A stretch of DNA of 64,000 bases, from assembly GCA_022842785.1 (NCBI GenBank), contig JALHOW010000007.1, forward strand, positions 1 to 64,000, in the 5' to 3' direction. Origin of the DNA: Hyphomicrobiaceae bacterium. GTDB lineage: Bacteria; Pseudomonadota; Alphaproteobacteria; Rhizobiales; Hyphomicrobiaceae. Positions 44,901-52,617 of this stretch are shown here, one piece after another. Below the pieces are notes generated by a model. It was given only the letters and a program-made list of their open reading frames with translations. It was not told the origin of the DNA and did no database searches. Position 1 is the first letter of the stretch. Every line of letters starts with the position of its first letter. The position numbers and the translations under genes were made by a program.

Positions 44901-46710
44901 CGATGGCGCGGATGCGCTCCAGGTCCTCGTTCGTCAGGATCGGCTGGTAGACCTCGAGCCGCTTGTGACGCGAGGTGCCCTCGAGATCGAGCAGGTTCGG
45001 CCGCGGCCCGATGAACGAGACGAGGCTCATGACGACTTCTTCGCGGATCGGGTCGATCGGCGGGTTGGTCACCTGCGCGAAGTTCTGCTTGAAGTAGGTG
45101 TGCAGCAGCTTGGGCTTCGACGACAGCGCCGAGATCGGCGTGTCCGTGCCCATGGAGCCGATCGCCTCCTGGCCCGTCTGGACCATCGGGGCCATCAGGA
45201 ACTTCAGGCTCTCCTGCGTGTAGCCGAAGGCCTGCTGGAGATCGAGCAGGCTCACGTTGCTCTTCTTGCGCGGTGCCTTCTTCGGCAGCGGCAGGTCCGA
45301 GACCTGGATCTGCGTGCGCTTTAGCCACTGTTCGTAGGGGTTTTTGCCGGCGATCTCGCGCTTCAGCTCGTCATCGGAAATGATGCGGCCCTCGGCGAGG
45401 TCGATCAGCAGCATCTTGCCTGGCTGAAGGCGCCACTTCTTCGCGATGTTCTCCTCGGGGATCGGCAGCACGCCCGACTCCGAGGACATGATCACGCGAT
45501 CGTCCTTCGTGACGAGATAGCGTGCGGGCCTCAGTCCATTGCGGTCGAGCGTCGCGCCGATCTGGCGACCATCCGTGAAGGTCATGGCGGCCGGGCCGTC
45601 CCACGGCTCGATCATGCAGGCGTGATACTCGTAGAAGGCCTTGCGCTCGGTATCCATGCTTTCATGGCCGGCCCAAGCTTCGGGGATCAGCATCATCGCG
45701 GCGTGCGCGAGGCTGTAGCCGCCCATGACGAGGAACTCGAGGGCATTGTCGAAGCACGCCGTATCGGACTGGCCCTCGTAGGAGATGGGCCAGAGCTTCG
45801 TGATGTCGTCGCCAAAGAGTGGCGAGGAGACGGATGCCTGACGCGCCGCCATCCAGTTCACGTTGCCGCGCAGCGTGTTGATCTCGCCGTTGTGGGCGAC
45901 CATGCGATAGGGATGCGCGAGCTTCCATGAGGGGAAGGTATTCGTCGAAAAACGCTGATGCACGAGTGCCAGCGAGGAGATCACGCGCGGATCGGAGAGG
46001 TCGTTGTAGTAGGCCTTGACCTGCCACGAGAGGAACATGCCCTTGTAGACGAGCGTGCGGCTCGACAGGCTCACTGTGTAGTGGCCAACGTCGCGCTCCT
46101 TGAAGGACTTGAACAGTGCGTTCGAGACGACCTTGCGGATGAGGTAGAGCTTGCGCTCGAACTCGTCCTGGTCGGTCAGGCCCTTCGGCCGGCCGATGAA
46201 GAGCTGCCGATGCACGGGCTCAGCCGCGCGGACGAGGGGAGGAAGGCGGGAGTTGTCGACGGGCACGGTGCGCCAGCCGAGGAACTCGAGGCCTTCTTCG
46301 CGGATGAGGCGCGCCCAGATCTTTTCGCAGTGTGTGCGCAGGCGCTCGTCCTGCGGCATGAACATATGGCCGACACCGTACTGGCCGGGTTCCGGCAGCT
46401 TGATGCCGAGCGCTGCGCACTCGTCCTTGAGAAACGCGTGCGGAATCTGAATGAGAATGCCGGCGCCGTCGCCTGCGCCCGGCTGAGCGCCTTCAGCGCC
46501 GCGGTGCTCGAGGTTCTCGAGAATGGCGAGCGCGTCCGAGACGATCGAGTGGCTCGGGCGATTCTTGAGATCGACAATGAAGCCGACACCGCAGGCATCG
46601 GACTCTCGTTTTGGATCGAAGAGCCCCTGGGCGCGCGGGTTCGCCCAATCCATGACACTGGAGTCGATTCCAGATTGCGCGGCGCTGTTTTCGAGAGGCG
46701 CGTGTGCCAT
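41905..46710 (-). CDS. gltB: glutamate synthase large (alpha) subunit
   Basis: 1601 residues from an ATG at 46710. The class II glutamine amidotransferase begins at C40 (ESDACGVGFIVDL), so about 39 residues must be removed to free this nucleophile. The central and FMN-binding domains follow, with the [3Fe-4S] cysteines C1167, C1173 and C1178 (CIMMRKCHLNTC), and the C-terminal GXGXG beta-helix (GEGNDYVGKGLSGG). Ammonia from glutamine is channelled to 2-oxoglutarate. An upstream ATG at 46842 would lengthen the prosegment to about 83 residues, which is unusual. A 35-bp palindrome lies 183 bp upstream. Confidence 0.95.
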   Translation of the reverse strand: MAHAPLENSAAQSGIDSSVMDWANPRAQGLFDPKRESDACGVGFIVDLKNRPSHSIVSDALAILENLEHRGAEGAQPGAGDGAGILIQIPHAFLKDECAALGIKLPEPGQYGVGHMFMPQDERLRTHCEKIWARLIREEGLEFLGWRTVPVDNSRLPPLVRAAEPVHRQLFIGRPKGLTDQDEFERKLYLIRKVVSNALFKSFKERDVGHYTVSLSSRTLVYKGMFLSWQVKAYYNDLSDPRVISSLALVHQRFSTNTFPSWKLAHPYRMVAHNGEINTLRGNVNWMAARQASVSSPLFGDDITKLWPISYEGQSDTACFDNALEFLVMGGYSLAHAAMMLIPEAWAGHESMDTERKAFYEYHACMIEPWDGPAAMTFTDGRQIGATLDRNGLRPARYLVTKDDRVIMSSESGVLPIPEENIAKKWRLQPGKMLLIDLAEGRIISDDELKREIAGKNPYEQWLKRTQIQVSDLPLPKKAPRKKSNVSLLDLQQAFGYTQESLKFLMAPMVQTGQEAIGSMGTDTPISALSSKPKLLHTYFKQNFAQVTNPPIDPIREEVVMSLVSFIGPRPNLLDLEGTSRHKRLEVYQPILTNEDLERIRAIGEVADNQFSSITIDITYAAEAGAAGMATALDVVCAEAEEAVRSSDYNIIILSDRATGPDRIPVPSLLATSAVHHHLIRQGLRTSVGLVVETGEAYEVNQFATLAGYGAEAINPYLAFETVEQLAPELDAGLDVKEANKRFIKAIDKALLKVMSKMGISTYQSYCGAQIFDAVGLKSSFVKKYFTGTHTQIEGVGLFQIARETAERHRQAFGDVPYLENMLEVGGEYAYRTRGESHSWRPSVVADLQHAVRSTSNEDAMAGKIPQKWRDYAAQINDQSEQLMTMRGLFRIKGAAEMKRKPVPIEEVEPAEKIVKRFSTGAMSFGSISREAHTTLAIAMNRIGGKSNTGEGGEEADRYVPMPNGDSMRSAIKQVASGRFGVTTEYLVNSDLMQIKMAQGAKPGEGGQLPGHKVDQVIAKVRHSTPGVGLISPPPHHDIYSIEDLAQLIYDLKNVNPSADVSVKLVSEVGVGTVAAGVAKARADHVTISGFEGGTGASPLTSIKHAGSPWEIGLAETHQTLVMNRLRGRIAVQVDGGIRTGRDVVIGALLGADEFGFATAPLIAAGCIMMRKCHLNTCPVGVATQDPELRKRFKGQPEHVVNFFFFIAEEVREIMAELGFRSVNEMVGQSDYLDKDKAIGHWKARGLDFEKLFHKPVVPAGVAIYNCERQDHGLDKVLDRKFIEAAKSAIEAKKPVKAEFAISNRDRAAGAMLSGEVAKAHGHAGLAEDSIWLSIKGIAGQSFGAWVARGVTLDLVGEGNDYVGKGLSGGKLIVRPDPKSGIVPEESMIVGNTVLYGAIGGECYFRGIAGERFAVRNSGAYAVVEGTGDHCCEYMTGGVVVVLGPTGRNFAAGMSGGVAYVLDEAGDFDTRCNLSMVDLEPVAAEEEVMRRLANQSGDLASHGLVDVMQNMSEQDAERLHALITRHAHYTNSAKAQEILSDWPKWSAKFRKVMPIEYRRALSEMAKLQEADTTGLGVIEIGVPKAAAQPKGNGKAKAKPAE

Positions 46711-47259
46711 GGTCGGTGATACCCCAAGTCGTCCGAATACGATGTGCCTGAGAGCGCGCTGCCCCATCTTGAGCGGGTTTTGCGCGCCCCGATTCCAGAT
46801 CGCAGGCACGCCAAGTGGCGCCGTGTGACCAGTGATGGCCATCCTGCGTTTAAGTGGGGGAATCAGGCGGTCGGGTCATCGCTTCAACCACACCGTGGCA
46901 TATCTCCGGTTCGGATATGCTACACGGCGGGCAAAGGGTCCTGATCGACGACTTGCTGCCTGCCCCACGAGAGTGGACCACGCCCCCCGAAAATGGCGCC
47001 TTGGGTTGAGGCGCGCGCCGGGCGGTCTGAGCGGACGATCCACACAAAGGACAGGATAGCTGACCTAGTCCACCTTGGAAACGTCAAAGTTTGGGCGGCG
47101 CAGCAAAAAAGTCTCATTCGCGGTGTGGGCGGCAATAATCTGTCGCGCCGTTGGTCATGCATTGATCGGGCGTGGTGCTGTGTGACGCTGCAATATCAGA
47201 TGCTTAGCTGGCGCGGTGGAATTCGCAGGGCGTGCCACGCCATGCAAGATGAGGTTGCC
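46711..47259. other. 549-bp divergent intergenic region upstream of gltB
   Basis: The region separates gltB from a small membrane protein gene. It holds the palindrome at 46893-46927 and probably the gltB promoter, but I see no convincing sigma-70 or sigma-54 (GG-N10-GC) pair at the right distance. The frame open from 46993 on the plus strand lacks family similarity before 47260. No RNA gene is visible. Confidence 0.4.
46893..46927. promoter_or_regulatory. 35-bp imperfect palindrome upstream of gltB
   Basis: Arms CCGTG, GCATAT and CCG pair with CGG, ATATGC and CACGG around a GTT centre, with single mismatched bases. It may be a binding site for a dimeric regulator of the glt operon, or form a hairpin in a leader RNA. 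It does not match the NtrC or Lrp consensus. Confidence 0.4.
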
Positions 47260-47526
47260 ATGGTGAAGGCGGTCGATCGAAGGGTCCCACGAGCCGTCCG
47301 GCTGATCCTCATAAGCTGGGCCATGGGGGCGGGAATCGGCGCACTCGTGACCGCGGCTGCGCTCGGAATGGATGGCTCGATGCTCGGCCAGCTCGTGGCG
47401 TCAAGCAGCCAGCCCTGGATCCCGACCCTGCTCCTTTTCGGCGGCATGATGAGCACGTTTGCCGGCCTCTCGGCCGGCACCGCGATCATGTTGACGGCCG
47501 AGCGGCGCGCCGGGCACGGGAGCTGA
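47260..47526 (+). CDS. small hypothetical membrane protein, two TM segments
   Basis: 88 residues from an ATG at 47260 with GAGG five bases upstream. After a basic start (MVKAVDRRVPRAVR) there are two hydrophobic segments (LILISWAMGAGIGALVTAAAL and IPTLLLFGGMMSTFAGLSAGTAI). Not recognised. It is convergent with the hydroxyacid dehydrogenase gene, two bases apart. Confidence 0.6.
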   Translation: MVKAVDRRVPRAVRLILISWAMGAGIGALVTAAALGMDGSMLGQLVASSSQPWIPTLLLFGGMMSTFAGLSAGTAIMLTAERRAGHGS

Positions 47527-47528
47527 GA

Positions 47529-48503
47529 TCAGAGAAGCTCAGGCACGACCCACAGGGGTGGTTTTCCGCGCGCCACACGCTGGACGTTGTCGAAGGCATT
47601 GCGGAAGCGCGCAATGTGATTGTCGGACGTCGGCCCCGCGAAATGGGCGGTCAGCACCACATTGTCGAGCTGCAGGAGCGGGTTGTCGGCAGGCGGCGGC
47701 TCCTGGTCGAACACATCGAGCCCGGCGCCGAAGATCTTCCCCTCGCTGAGAACTTTGGTGAGTGCCGGCTCGTCAATGACCGGGCCGCGGCTGGTGTTCA
47801 CCAGGATCGCGGTCGGCTTCATGAGGGCCAGTTCACCGGCGCCGATCATGTGGCGCGTGGACTCGTTCAGCGGCACGTTCAGCGAGACGAAATCGCTGGT
47901 GCGCAGCAGTTCCTTGAGCAGGCGGAACTTCACGCCGATCGCGTCCTCCTCGTCCTCCGTCAGGCGGCGGACATCGAAATAGACGATCTTCATGCCGAAG
48001 GCGCGCGCGAGCCGGGCGACCTTCTTGCCGATCGTGCCCAGGCCGATAATTCCGAGCGTTTTGTCGTAGAGCTCGTACATGGCCGGCGCCGGACCGTTGC
48101 CCCGCCAGCGTCCGCCGCGCACGCTCGCGTGCTGCCAGATCACACGGCGCGAGACCGTGAGCATGAGCATGATCGCGTGCTCGGCGACGGAGATCGCATT
48201 GGCGCCGCCGTTGTTGCAGACAGGCACGCCGGCCGCCCGTGCTGCCTCGATATCAACCGCGTCGTAGCCGGCGCTCAAGAGCTGCACGAGCTTGAGCTTG
48301 CGGGCGCCGAGATGAAACGACGGCCCCATCTTCACGTTTGGATAGCAGATCATGTACTCGGCGCTTTCGACAGCGCGCATGAGTTCGGCACCGCCATCGG
48401 GCGCCAGCACCAGCTCAAATCCCGAGGGCGCGAGGGATTGTGCCAGCTCCCCGGTCGCGGGTGACGGGGGCACGAGCACGATCCGCGGCAGAGTGGTGGA
48501 CAT
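47529..48503 (-). CDS. D-2-hydroxyacid dehydrogenase
   Basis: 324 residues from an ATG at 48503 with GAGGAG upstream. It has the NAD-binding GLGTIGK (154-160) and the catalytic triad R239 (NTSRGP), E268 and H287 (LTAHFAG). NNGGANAISVAEHAIMLML is typical of phosphoglycerate dehydrogenase-like enzymes. It reduces a 2-keto acid or oxidises a D-2-hydroxyacid. Divergent from an MFS exporter gene with 218 bp between, so they may be co-regulated. Confidence 0.87.
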   Translation of the reverse strand: MSTTLPRIVLVPPSPATGELAQSLAPSGFELVLAPDGGAELMRAVESAEYMICYPNVKMGPSFHLGARKLKLVQLLSAGYDAVDIEAARAAGVPVCNNGGANAISVAEHAIMLMLTVSRRVIWQHASVRGGRWRGNGPAPAMYELYDKTLGIIGLGTIGKKVARLARAFGMKIVYFDVRRLTEDEEDAIGVKFRLLKELLRTSDFVSLNVPLNESTRHMIGAGELALMKPTAILVNTSRGPVIDEPALTKVLSEGKIFGAGLDVFDQEPPPADNPLLQLDNVVLTAHFAGPTSDNHIARFRNAFDNVQRVARGKPPLWVVPELL

Positions 48504-48721
48504 GGCAGGGCGCTCCTCGATGTGGGTTTGATTGGGAGCCGGTGGCTCCAGGTATTGGAGGCATCCACTATCCTCCTGCTTTCCTGTCCGGACAAGCTCC
48601 CCTGTCGCGGCCGTGAGGCGCGCGCGGCGCAAAGCACCTTGCGGAGGCCGGCATTGTGCGTCAGCTCCCATCGGCCTACGGATGGACTTGGGCCGCGCAC
48701 CGGCAGCCCGCGGGCAGAAGA

Positions 48722-50251
48722 ATGACAGATACAACCGATAGACCCGCGGCTGAGATGGAGATGAGCGCTACGCGGCGCATCCTCATTCTCATCTCGGCGA
48801 TGCTGTCGGTTGCGCTTTACTTCAGCTCGATCCTCGTTGCTTCGACGGTGCTCCCGCAAATGCAGGGGAGCTTCTCGGCGACGCCGGACGAAGTCTCCTG
48901 GACGATGACGTTCAACATTCTGGCGACCGCCATTGCCATGCCCATGACGGGGTGGCTTTCGGCTCGCTTTGGCCGCAGCACCGTGATGATCTGGTCGACC
49001 GGCATCTTCACGGTCTCGACGGCGCTCTGCGGCTTCGCGACGACGCTCGAGGAACAGATCCTCTGGCGCATCGTGCAGGGGGCGGCGGGCGCACCCTGCG
49101 TGCCGCTCGCCCAAACGATCCTGCTCGACACGTTCCCTCCGCGCCAGCATCGCATGGTGCTCGGCATCTACGGCATGGGTGTCGTTCTGGGGCCAATCAT
49201 CGGGCCAGCGCTCGGCGGCTATCTCGCAGAGATCCTCAACTGGCGCTGGGCCTTCTTCCTGCTCATTCCCGTTGGCGTGGTGGCTACGCTCGGGCTTGCG
49301 GCGACGCTTCCACCGGACCGTGGGCAGGGGCCGGTCTACCTGAGTTGGATCGGTTTCATTCTTCTGTCATTGGCGATTGGCGGCCTCCAGCTTGCGCTCT
49401 CTCGCGGCCAGCGGCTCGACTGGTTTGAGTCGACCGAGATCCGCGTCACGCTCTTCGTGTCGGTTGTCGCCTTCTATCTGTTCATTGCGCACAGCCTGAC
49501 CTCGCGACGGCCCTTCCTCGAACTGCGCCTGCTGCGCGACCGCAATTACAGCCTCGGCCTCGCGCTCATCGCCCTCTTCGGCATGTTGAACTTCACGCCC
49601 ATGGTGCTGCTGCCGCCGCTCATGCGGGTCTACATGGGTTATCCGGACGTCCTCGTCGGGCAGGTTGTCGGCGCACGCGGTCTCGGCGGACTGCTCGGTT
49701 TCTTTGCGGTGATCTTCCTGTCGCGGCTCGATCCGCGCATCAGCGTGGGCATCGGCTTTGCGCTGCAGCTCGTTGCCGGTATCTGGCTCATGCGGATCGA
49801 TCTCAACGTGACGCCGTTCGAGCTGGCCGTGAACGGTGCGATCCAAGGCTTGTCGTCGGGCATCATTGTCGTTGCGCTGACACTCGTCACGTTCGCGAAC
49901 ATGCCGCGCGAGAAAATGCCGGAGGCAACGGCGGTCTATCATCTCCTGCGCAATATCGGCGCGAGCCTGTTTATCTCAGTCTGCGTCGCGGAGGTCGTGC
50001 GTTCGACGGGCGTAAACTACGCCGTGCTCACCGAACTCATATCGCCCTACAACCGAACACTCGCACTGCCCTGGGCCGTGGGTCCACTCGACACGTCGAG
50101 TCCTGCCTCGCTCGCGCGTCTCTCCGGCGAGATCTCGCGGCAGGCCGCGATGATTGCGCATCTCAATGCCTTCGGGCTCTACACTGCGGCGGCGGCCGTG
50201 TCGGTGCCGCTGGTGTTGCTCTTGCGGAATGCGAAGAAGGCGGTGGGATAG
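48722..50251 (+). CDS. DHA2-family MFS exporter, EmrB/QacA type
   Basis: 509 residues and about 14 membrane segments. Signatures are ASTVLPQMQGSFSATPDEVSWTMT in the first helices, WLSARFGRSTVMI (motif A) and PLAQTILLDTFPPRQHRMVLGIYGMGVVLGPIIGPALGG (motif C, antiporter), here given as landmarks. It exports lipophilic compounds by proton antiport. EmrB proteins usually pair with an EmrA membrane-fusion protein; none is adjacent. The ATG has only a weak AGAAG upstream. It ends beside a family A repeat. Confidence 0.87.
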   Translation: MTDTTDRPAAEMEMSATRRILILISAMLSVALYFSSILVASTVLPQMQGSFSATPDEVSWTMTFNILATAIAMPMTGWLSARFGRSTVMIWSTGIFTVSTALCGFATTLEEQILWRIVQGAAGAPCVPLAQTILLDTFPPRQHRMVLGIYGMGVVLGPIIGPALGGYLAEILNWRWAFFLLIPVGVVATLGLAATLPPDRGQGPVYLSWIGFILLSLAIGGLQLALSRGQRLDWFESTEIRVTLFVSVVAFYLFIAHSLTSRRPFLELRLLRDRNYSLGLALIALFGMLNFTPMVLLPPLMRVYMGYPDVLVGQVVGARGLGGLLGFFAVIFLSRLDPRISVGIGFALQLVAGIWLMRIDLNVTPFELAVNGAIQGLSSGIIVVALTLVTFANMPREKMPEATAVYHLLRNIGASLFISVCVAEVVRSTGVNYAVLTELISPYNRTLALPWAVGPLDTSSPASLARLSGEISRQAAMIAHLNAFGLYTAAAAVSVPLVLLLRNAKKAVG

Positions 50252-50277
50252 TCGCGGTCGCTGCGCGCCAGACTTCT

Positions 50278-50394
50278 CCTTCTCCCCGTTCTTTACGGGG
50301 AGAAGGTTGGGATGAGGGGCGGCGCCACATACTGACGCTTGTGTTTGCTGCCGCCCCTCACCCTAACCCTCTCCCCGCAGGCGGGGAGAGGGGA
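50278..50394. repeat. compound palindromic repeat (family A), full unit 2
   Basis: CCTTCTCCCCGT...ACGGGGAGAAGG (50278-50306), then GGTTGGGATGAGGGGCGGC, a spacer, GCCGCCCCTCACCCTAACC and CCCTCTCCCCGC...GCGGGGAGAGGG (50367-50392). It is the 35679 unit in reverse orientation: the spacers share CATACT and a CG/TTG core when one is inverted. Lies between convergent genes (MFS exporter and PhoX). Confidence 0.85.
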
Positions 50395-50419
50395 CTGGCT
50401 CGCGCAGCGAATTCTATGA

Positions 50420-52417
50420 TCAGCTCGCGATGCGCCCGCCATCCTTGCGGCGGATGACGAGCACGCTCGGGCGGGGCGGCATGTTCGGCTCGAAGTCCGG
50501 CCAGCGCGTCGAGGGATCTTCGAACGTGGAAGGCCGCGCGAACGGCTTCCACTGACGCGCACCATCCATGCCGGGATGCTGCACGGCGAGGAAGAGCGTC
50601 CCGCCGTCGGGCGTGAACGTCGGCCCGCATATTTCCGCGCCGAAGGGCCCGCGAAAGAAGAGACGCGAGCGGCCGCGAAGGCTGCCCTCTGTATCGACAG
50701 CATAAAGGCCGTCGGCCTTGCCTGTCCTTGGCCAGCCAGAGCCTTGATCCGTTGCGACCCAGAGGCGCCCATCGGCGTCGAAGGCGCAATTGTCGGGACA
50801 GGCGAACCAGCCGTTGCGGCTCGTCGCCGGATTCCACCGTGCGCCGACCTCGGCGATGGTCGGATCACCGCACACGACGAGCAGGTCCCACGTGAAGTGG
50901 CCCGCGGCGTGGTCGCCATCCGGCGGCGTCATCTCGATGATGTGGCCGGAGGTGTTCTCCGCGCGCGGATTGGCGGCGTCGACCTGATCGGTCGTGCGCC
51001 GCGCATTGTTCGTCAGCATGGCATAAACCTTACCCGTGCGCCGATTGGGCTCGACATCCTCGGGACGGTCCATGGGCGTGGCCTTGAGCAGATCCGCAGC
51101 AAGGCGTGCGTCGATCACCACATCGGCTTGCGAATGAAAGCCGTTCTCGGGTGTCAGTGGGCCCTCGCCGAAGACGAGCGGCAGCCAAACGACGGTGCCG
51201 TCCTCGTTGTAGCGCGCGACGGAAAGCGTGCCTTCCGAGAGCAGGCGCATGTTGTGTGCGCGATCGTTCTCACGATAGCGGTCGCGACTGACGAAGCGGT
51301 AGATGTACTCGAAGCGCGCGTCGTCTCCGGAGTAGAGCACGACGCGGCCGTCCTTATTGACGATGCACTCCGCACCTTCGTGACTGAACCGGCCGAGGGC
51401 GGTGTGCTTCACCGGTGTGGAAGTCGGATCGCTCGGATCGATCTCGACGATCCAGCCGAAGCGGTTGGGCTCGTTCGGCTCCTGATCGATGTTGAAGCGC
51501 GGATCGTGGCTGCCCCAGCTGTACCATGTGCTCGGAATGCGGTAGCGCGCTCGGCTGCGCTTCTCAGGGCCTTCGGGCTCGGGCTTATCCTTGGGCCTGT
51601 CCGACATGAAGTAGCCGTGGAAATTCTCTTCCGCTGTCAGGTACGTGCCCCAGGGCGTATGACCCCCGGCGCAATTGTTGAACGTGCCGAGGACGCGAAG
51701 GCCCGCAGGATCGGCGGCAGTGCGCACGCGCGCATGGCCGGCAGCTGGGCCGTCGAAAGTCATGGGCGTCGATGCGGTGATGCGGCGGTTCGCCTCGCCT
51801 TCGAGGACGGGAGTCCAGCGCTCGCCCTCGCGCATGATCTCGACGACGGTCACGCCGTGCGCGGCCATCTCGACGGCGACATGCGCTTGCGTGATCTGCG
51901 AGAAATCCGTGCGTGTGACGCGCTTGATCCCGGCAAACATGACCTCGGGATCGACGTACTCGTGATTGACGCACAGAAGGCCGCGGTCGCCCGCGTTGCC
52001 GAGCGGGAAGAACGCGACGTAGTCGTTGTTGTAGCCGAAGCGTTGCGCCTGCTCTTCGCCGGTCAGCTTGCGCGGATCGAAAGGTGCCATGTCCGGAAAC
52101 AGCGGATCACCCCAGCGAAGCAGTACGTCCGCCGTATAGCCGTCGGCGACGTGGTGGCGCTCGTCCAGGCCTGCGGCAAGCTCACTGAAACTGGCGGATG
52201 AAAGTGTCTCTGCCTGCGCAGGCGTGGAGCCGAGGCCGCCGGCGCCGAAGAGTGTCGTCGCCGCCGTCACGCCCAGGCTGCCCTTGAGGAAATCACGGCG
52301 GCTGAACCGGCGCGCGATCACCGCGCCGATGCTGCGGTCGGTATCCGGATTGACGGGAATGTCGTCGGCGGCCTCGCAGGCGGCTGACTTGCTGTCGTAC
52401 GCGTCATCGTCGTGCAT
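50420..52417 (-). CDS. phoX: PhoX-type alkaline phosphatase (DUF839), Tat-exported
   Basis: 665 residues. A twin-arginine signal (SRRDFLK at 39-45 followed by a hydrophobic stretch to about 70) sends the folded protein to the periplasm. The remaining 590 residues are the PhoX/DUF839 beta-propeller: CVNHEYVDPEV, GVTVVEIMREG, NNCAGGHTPWGTYLTAEENFHGYF and EIDPSDPTS, which supply calcium and iron ligands in PhoX enzymes. It hydrolyses phosphoesters when phosphate is scarce. A single TGTCAC-like half site lies upstream, short of a full Pho box. The gene has only a weak GGGAC before the ATG. Confidence 0.85.
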   Translation of the reverse strand: MHDDDAYDSKSAACEAADDIPVNPDTDRSIGAVIARRFSRRDFLKGSLGVTAATTLFGAGGLGSTPAQAETLSSASFSELAAGLDERHHVADGYTADVLLRWGDPLFPDMAPFDPRKLTGEEQAQRFGYNNDYVAFFPLGNAGDRGLLCVNHEYVDPEVMFAGIKRVTRTDFSQITQAHVAVEMAAHGVTVVEIMREGERWTPVLEGEANRRITASTPMTFDGPAAGHARVRTAADPAGLRVLGTFNNCAGGHTPWGTYLTAEENFHGYFMSDRPKDKPEPEGPEKRSRARYRIPSTWYSWGSHDPRFNIDQEPNEPNRFGWIVEIDPSDPTSTPVKHTALGRFSHEGAECIVNKDGRVVLYSGDDARFEYIYRFVSRDRYRENDRAHNMRLLSEGTLSVARYNEDGTVVWLPLVFGEGPLTPENGFHSQADVVIDARLAADLLKATPMDRPEDVEPNRRTGKVYAMLTNNARRTTDQVDAANPRAENTSGHIIEMTPPDGDHAAGHFTWDLLVVCGDPTIAEVGARWNPATSRNGWFACPDNCAFDADGRLWVATDQGSGWPRTGKADGLYAVDTEGSLRGRSRLFFRGPFGAEICGPTFTPDGGTLFLAVQHPGMDGARQWKPFARPSTFEDPSTRWPDFEPNMPPRPSVLVIRRKDGGRIAS

Positions 52418-52553
52418 CGTTGTGTCCCGCGTGTTGCCGCAGTGGGCGGCTTCCGATCAGGATGACTGAGCTATGGCTCGGAATTTGTGACAATTGAGCG
52501 GGGAGTGGGCGAGCGTGAGGGACAGCGGCAAATGCTGGCGCTCGTAGTGTGGC

Positions 52554-52604
52554 TGCCCCTCACCCCGACCTTCTCCCCATTGAAGACAATGGGAGAGGGA
52601 GAAG
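52554..52604. repeat. family A repeat, half unit
   Basis: GCCCCTCACCCCGACC followed by TTCTCCCCATTG...CAATGGGAGA: one arm and one imperfect hairpin of the family A element. It lies 14 bases from the 3' end of the DegP-type gene. Confidence 0.7.
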
Positions 52605-52617
52605 TGAGCGTCGGTAG

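Noticed and set aside
41899-45324. Two long plus-strand open frames (41899-43617 and 43642-45324) inside gltB
   Set aside because: Antisense shadows of gltB, full of His, Asp and Arg; no family match.
52418-52500. Pho box upstream of phoX
   Set aside because: Only one TGTCAC-like half is present at the minus strand; the second half of the consensus is missing.
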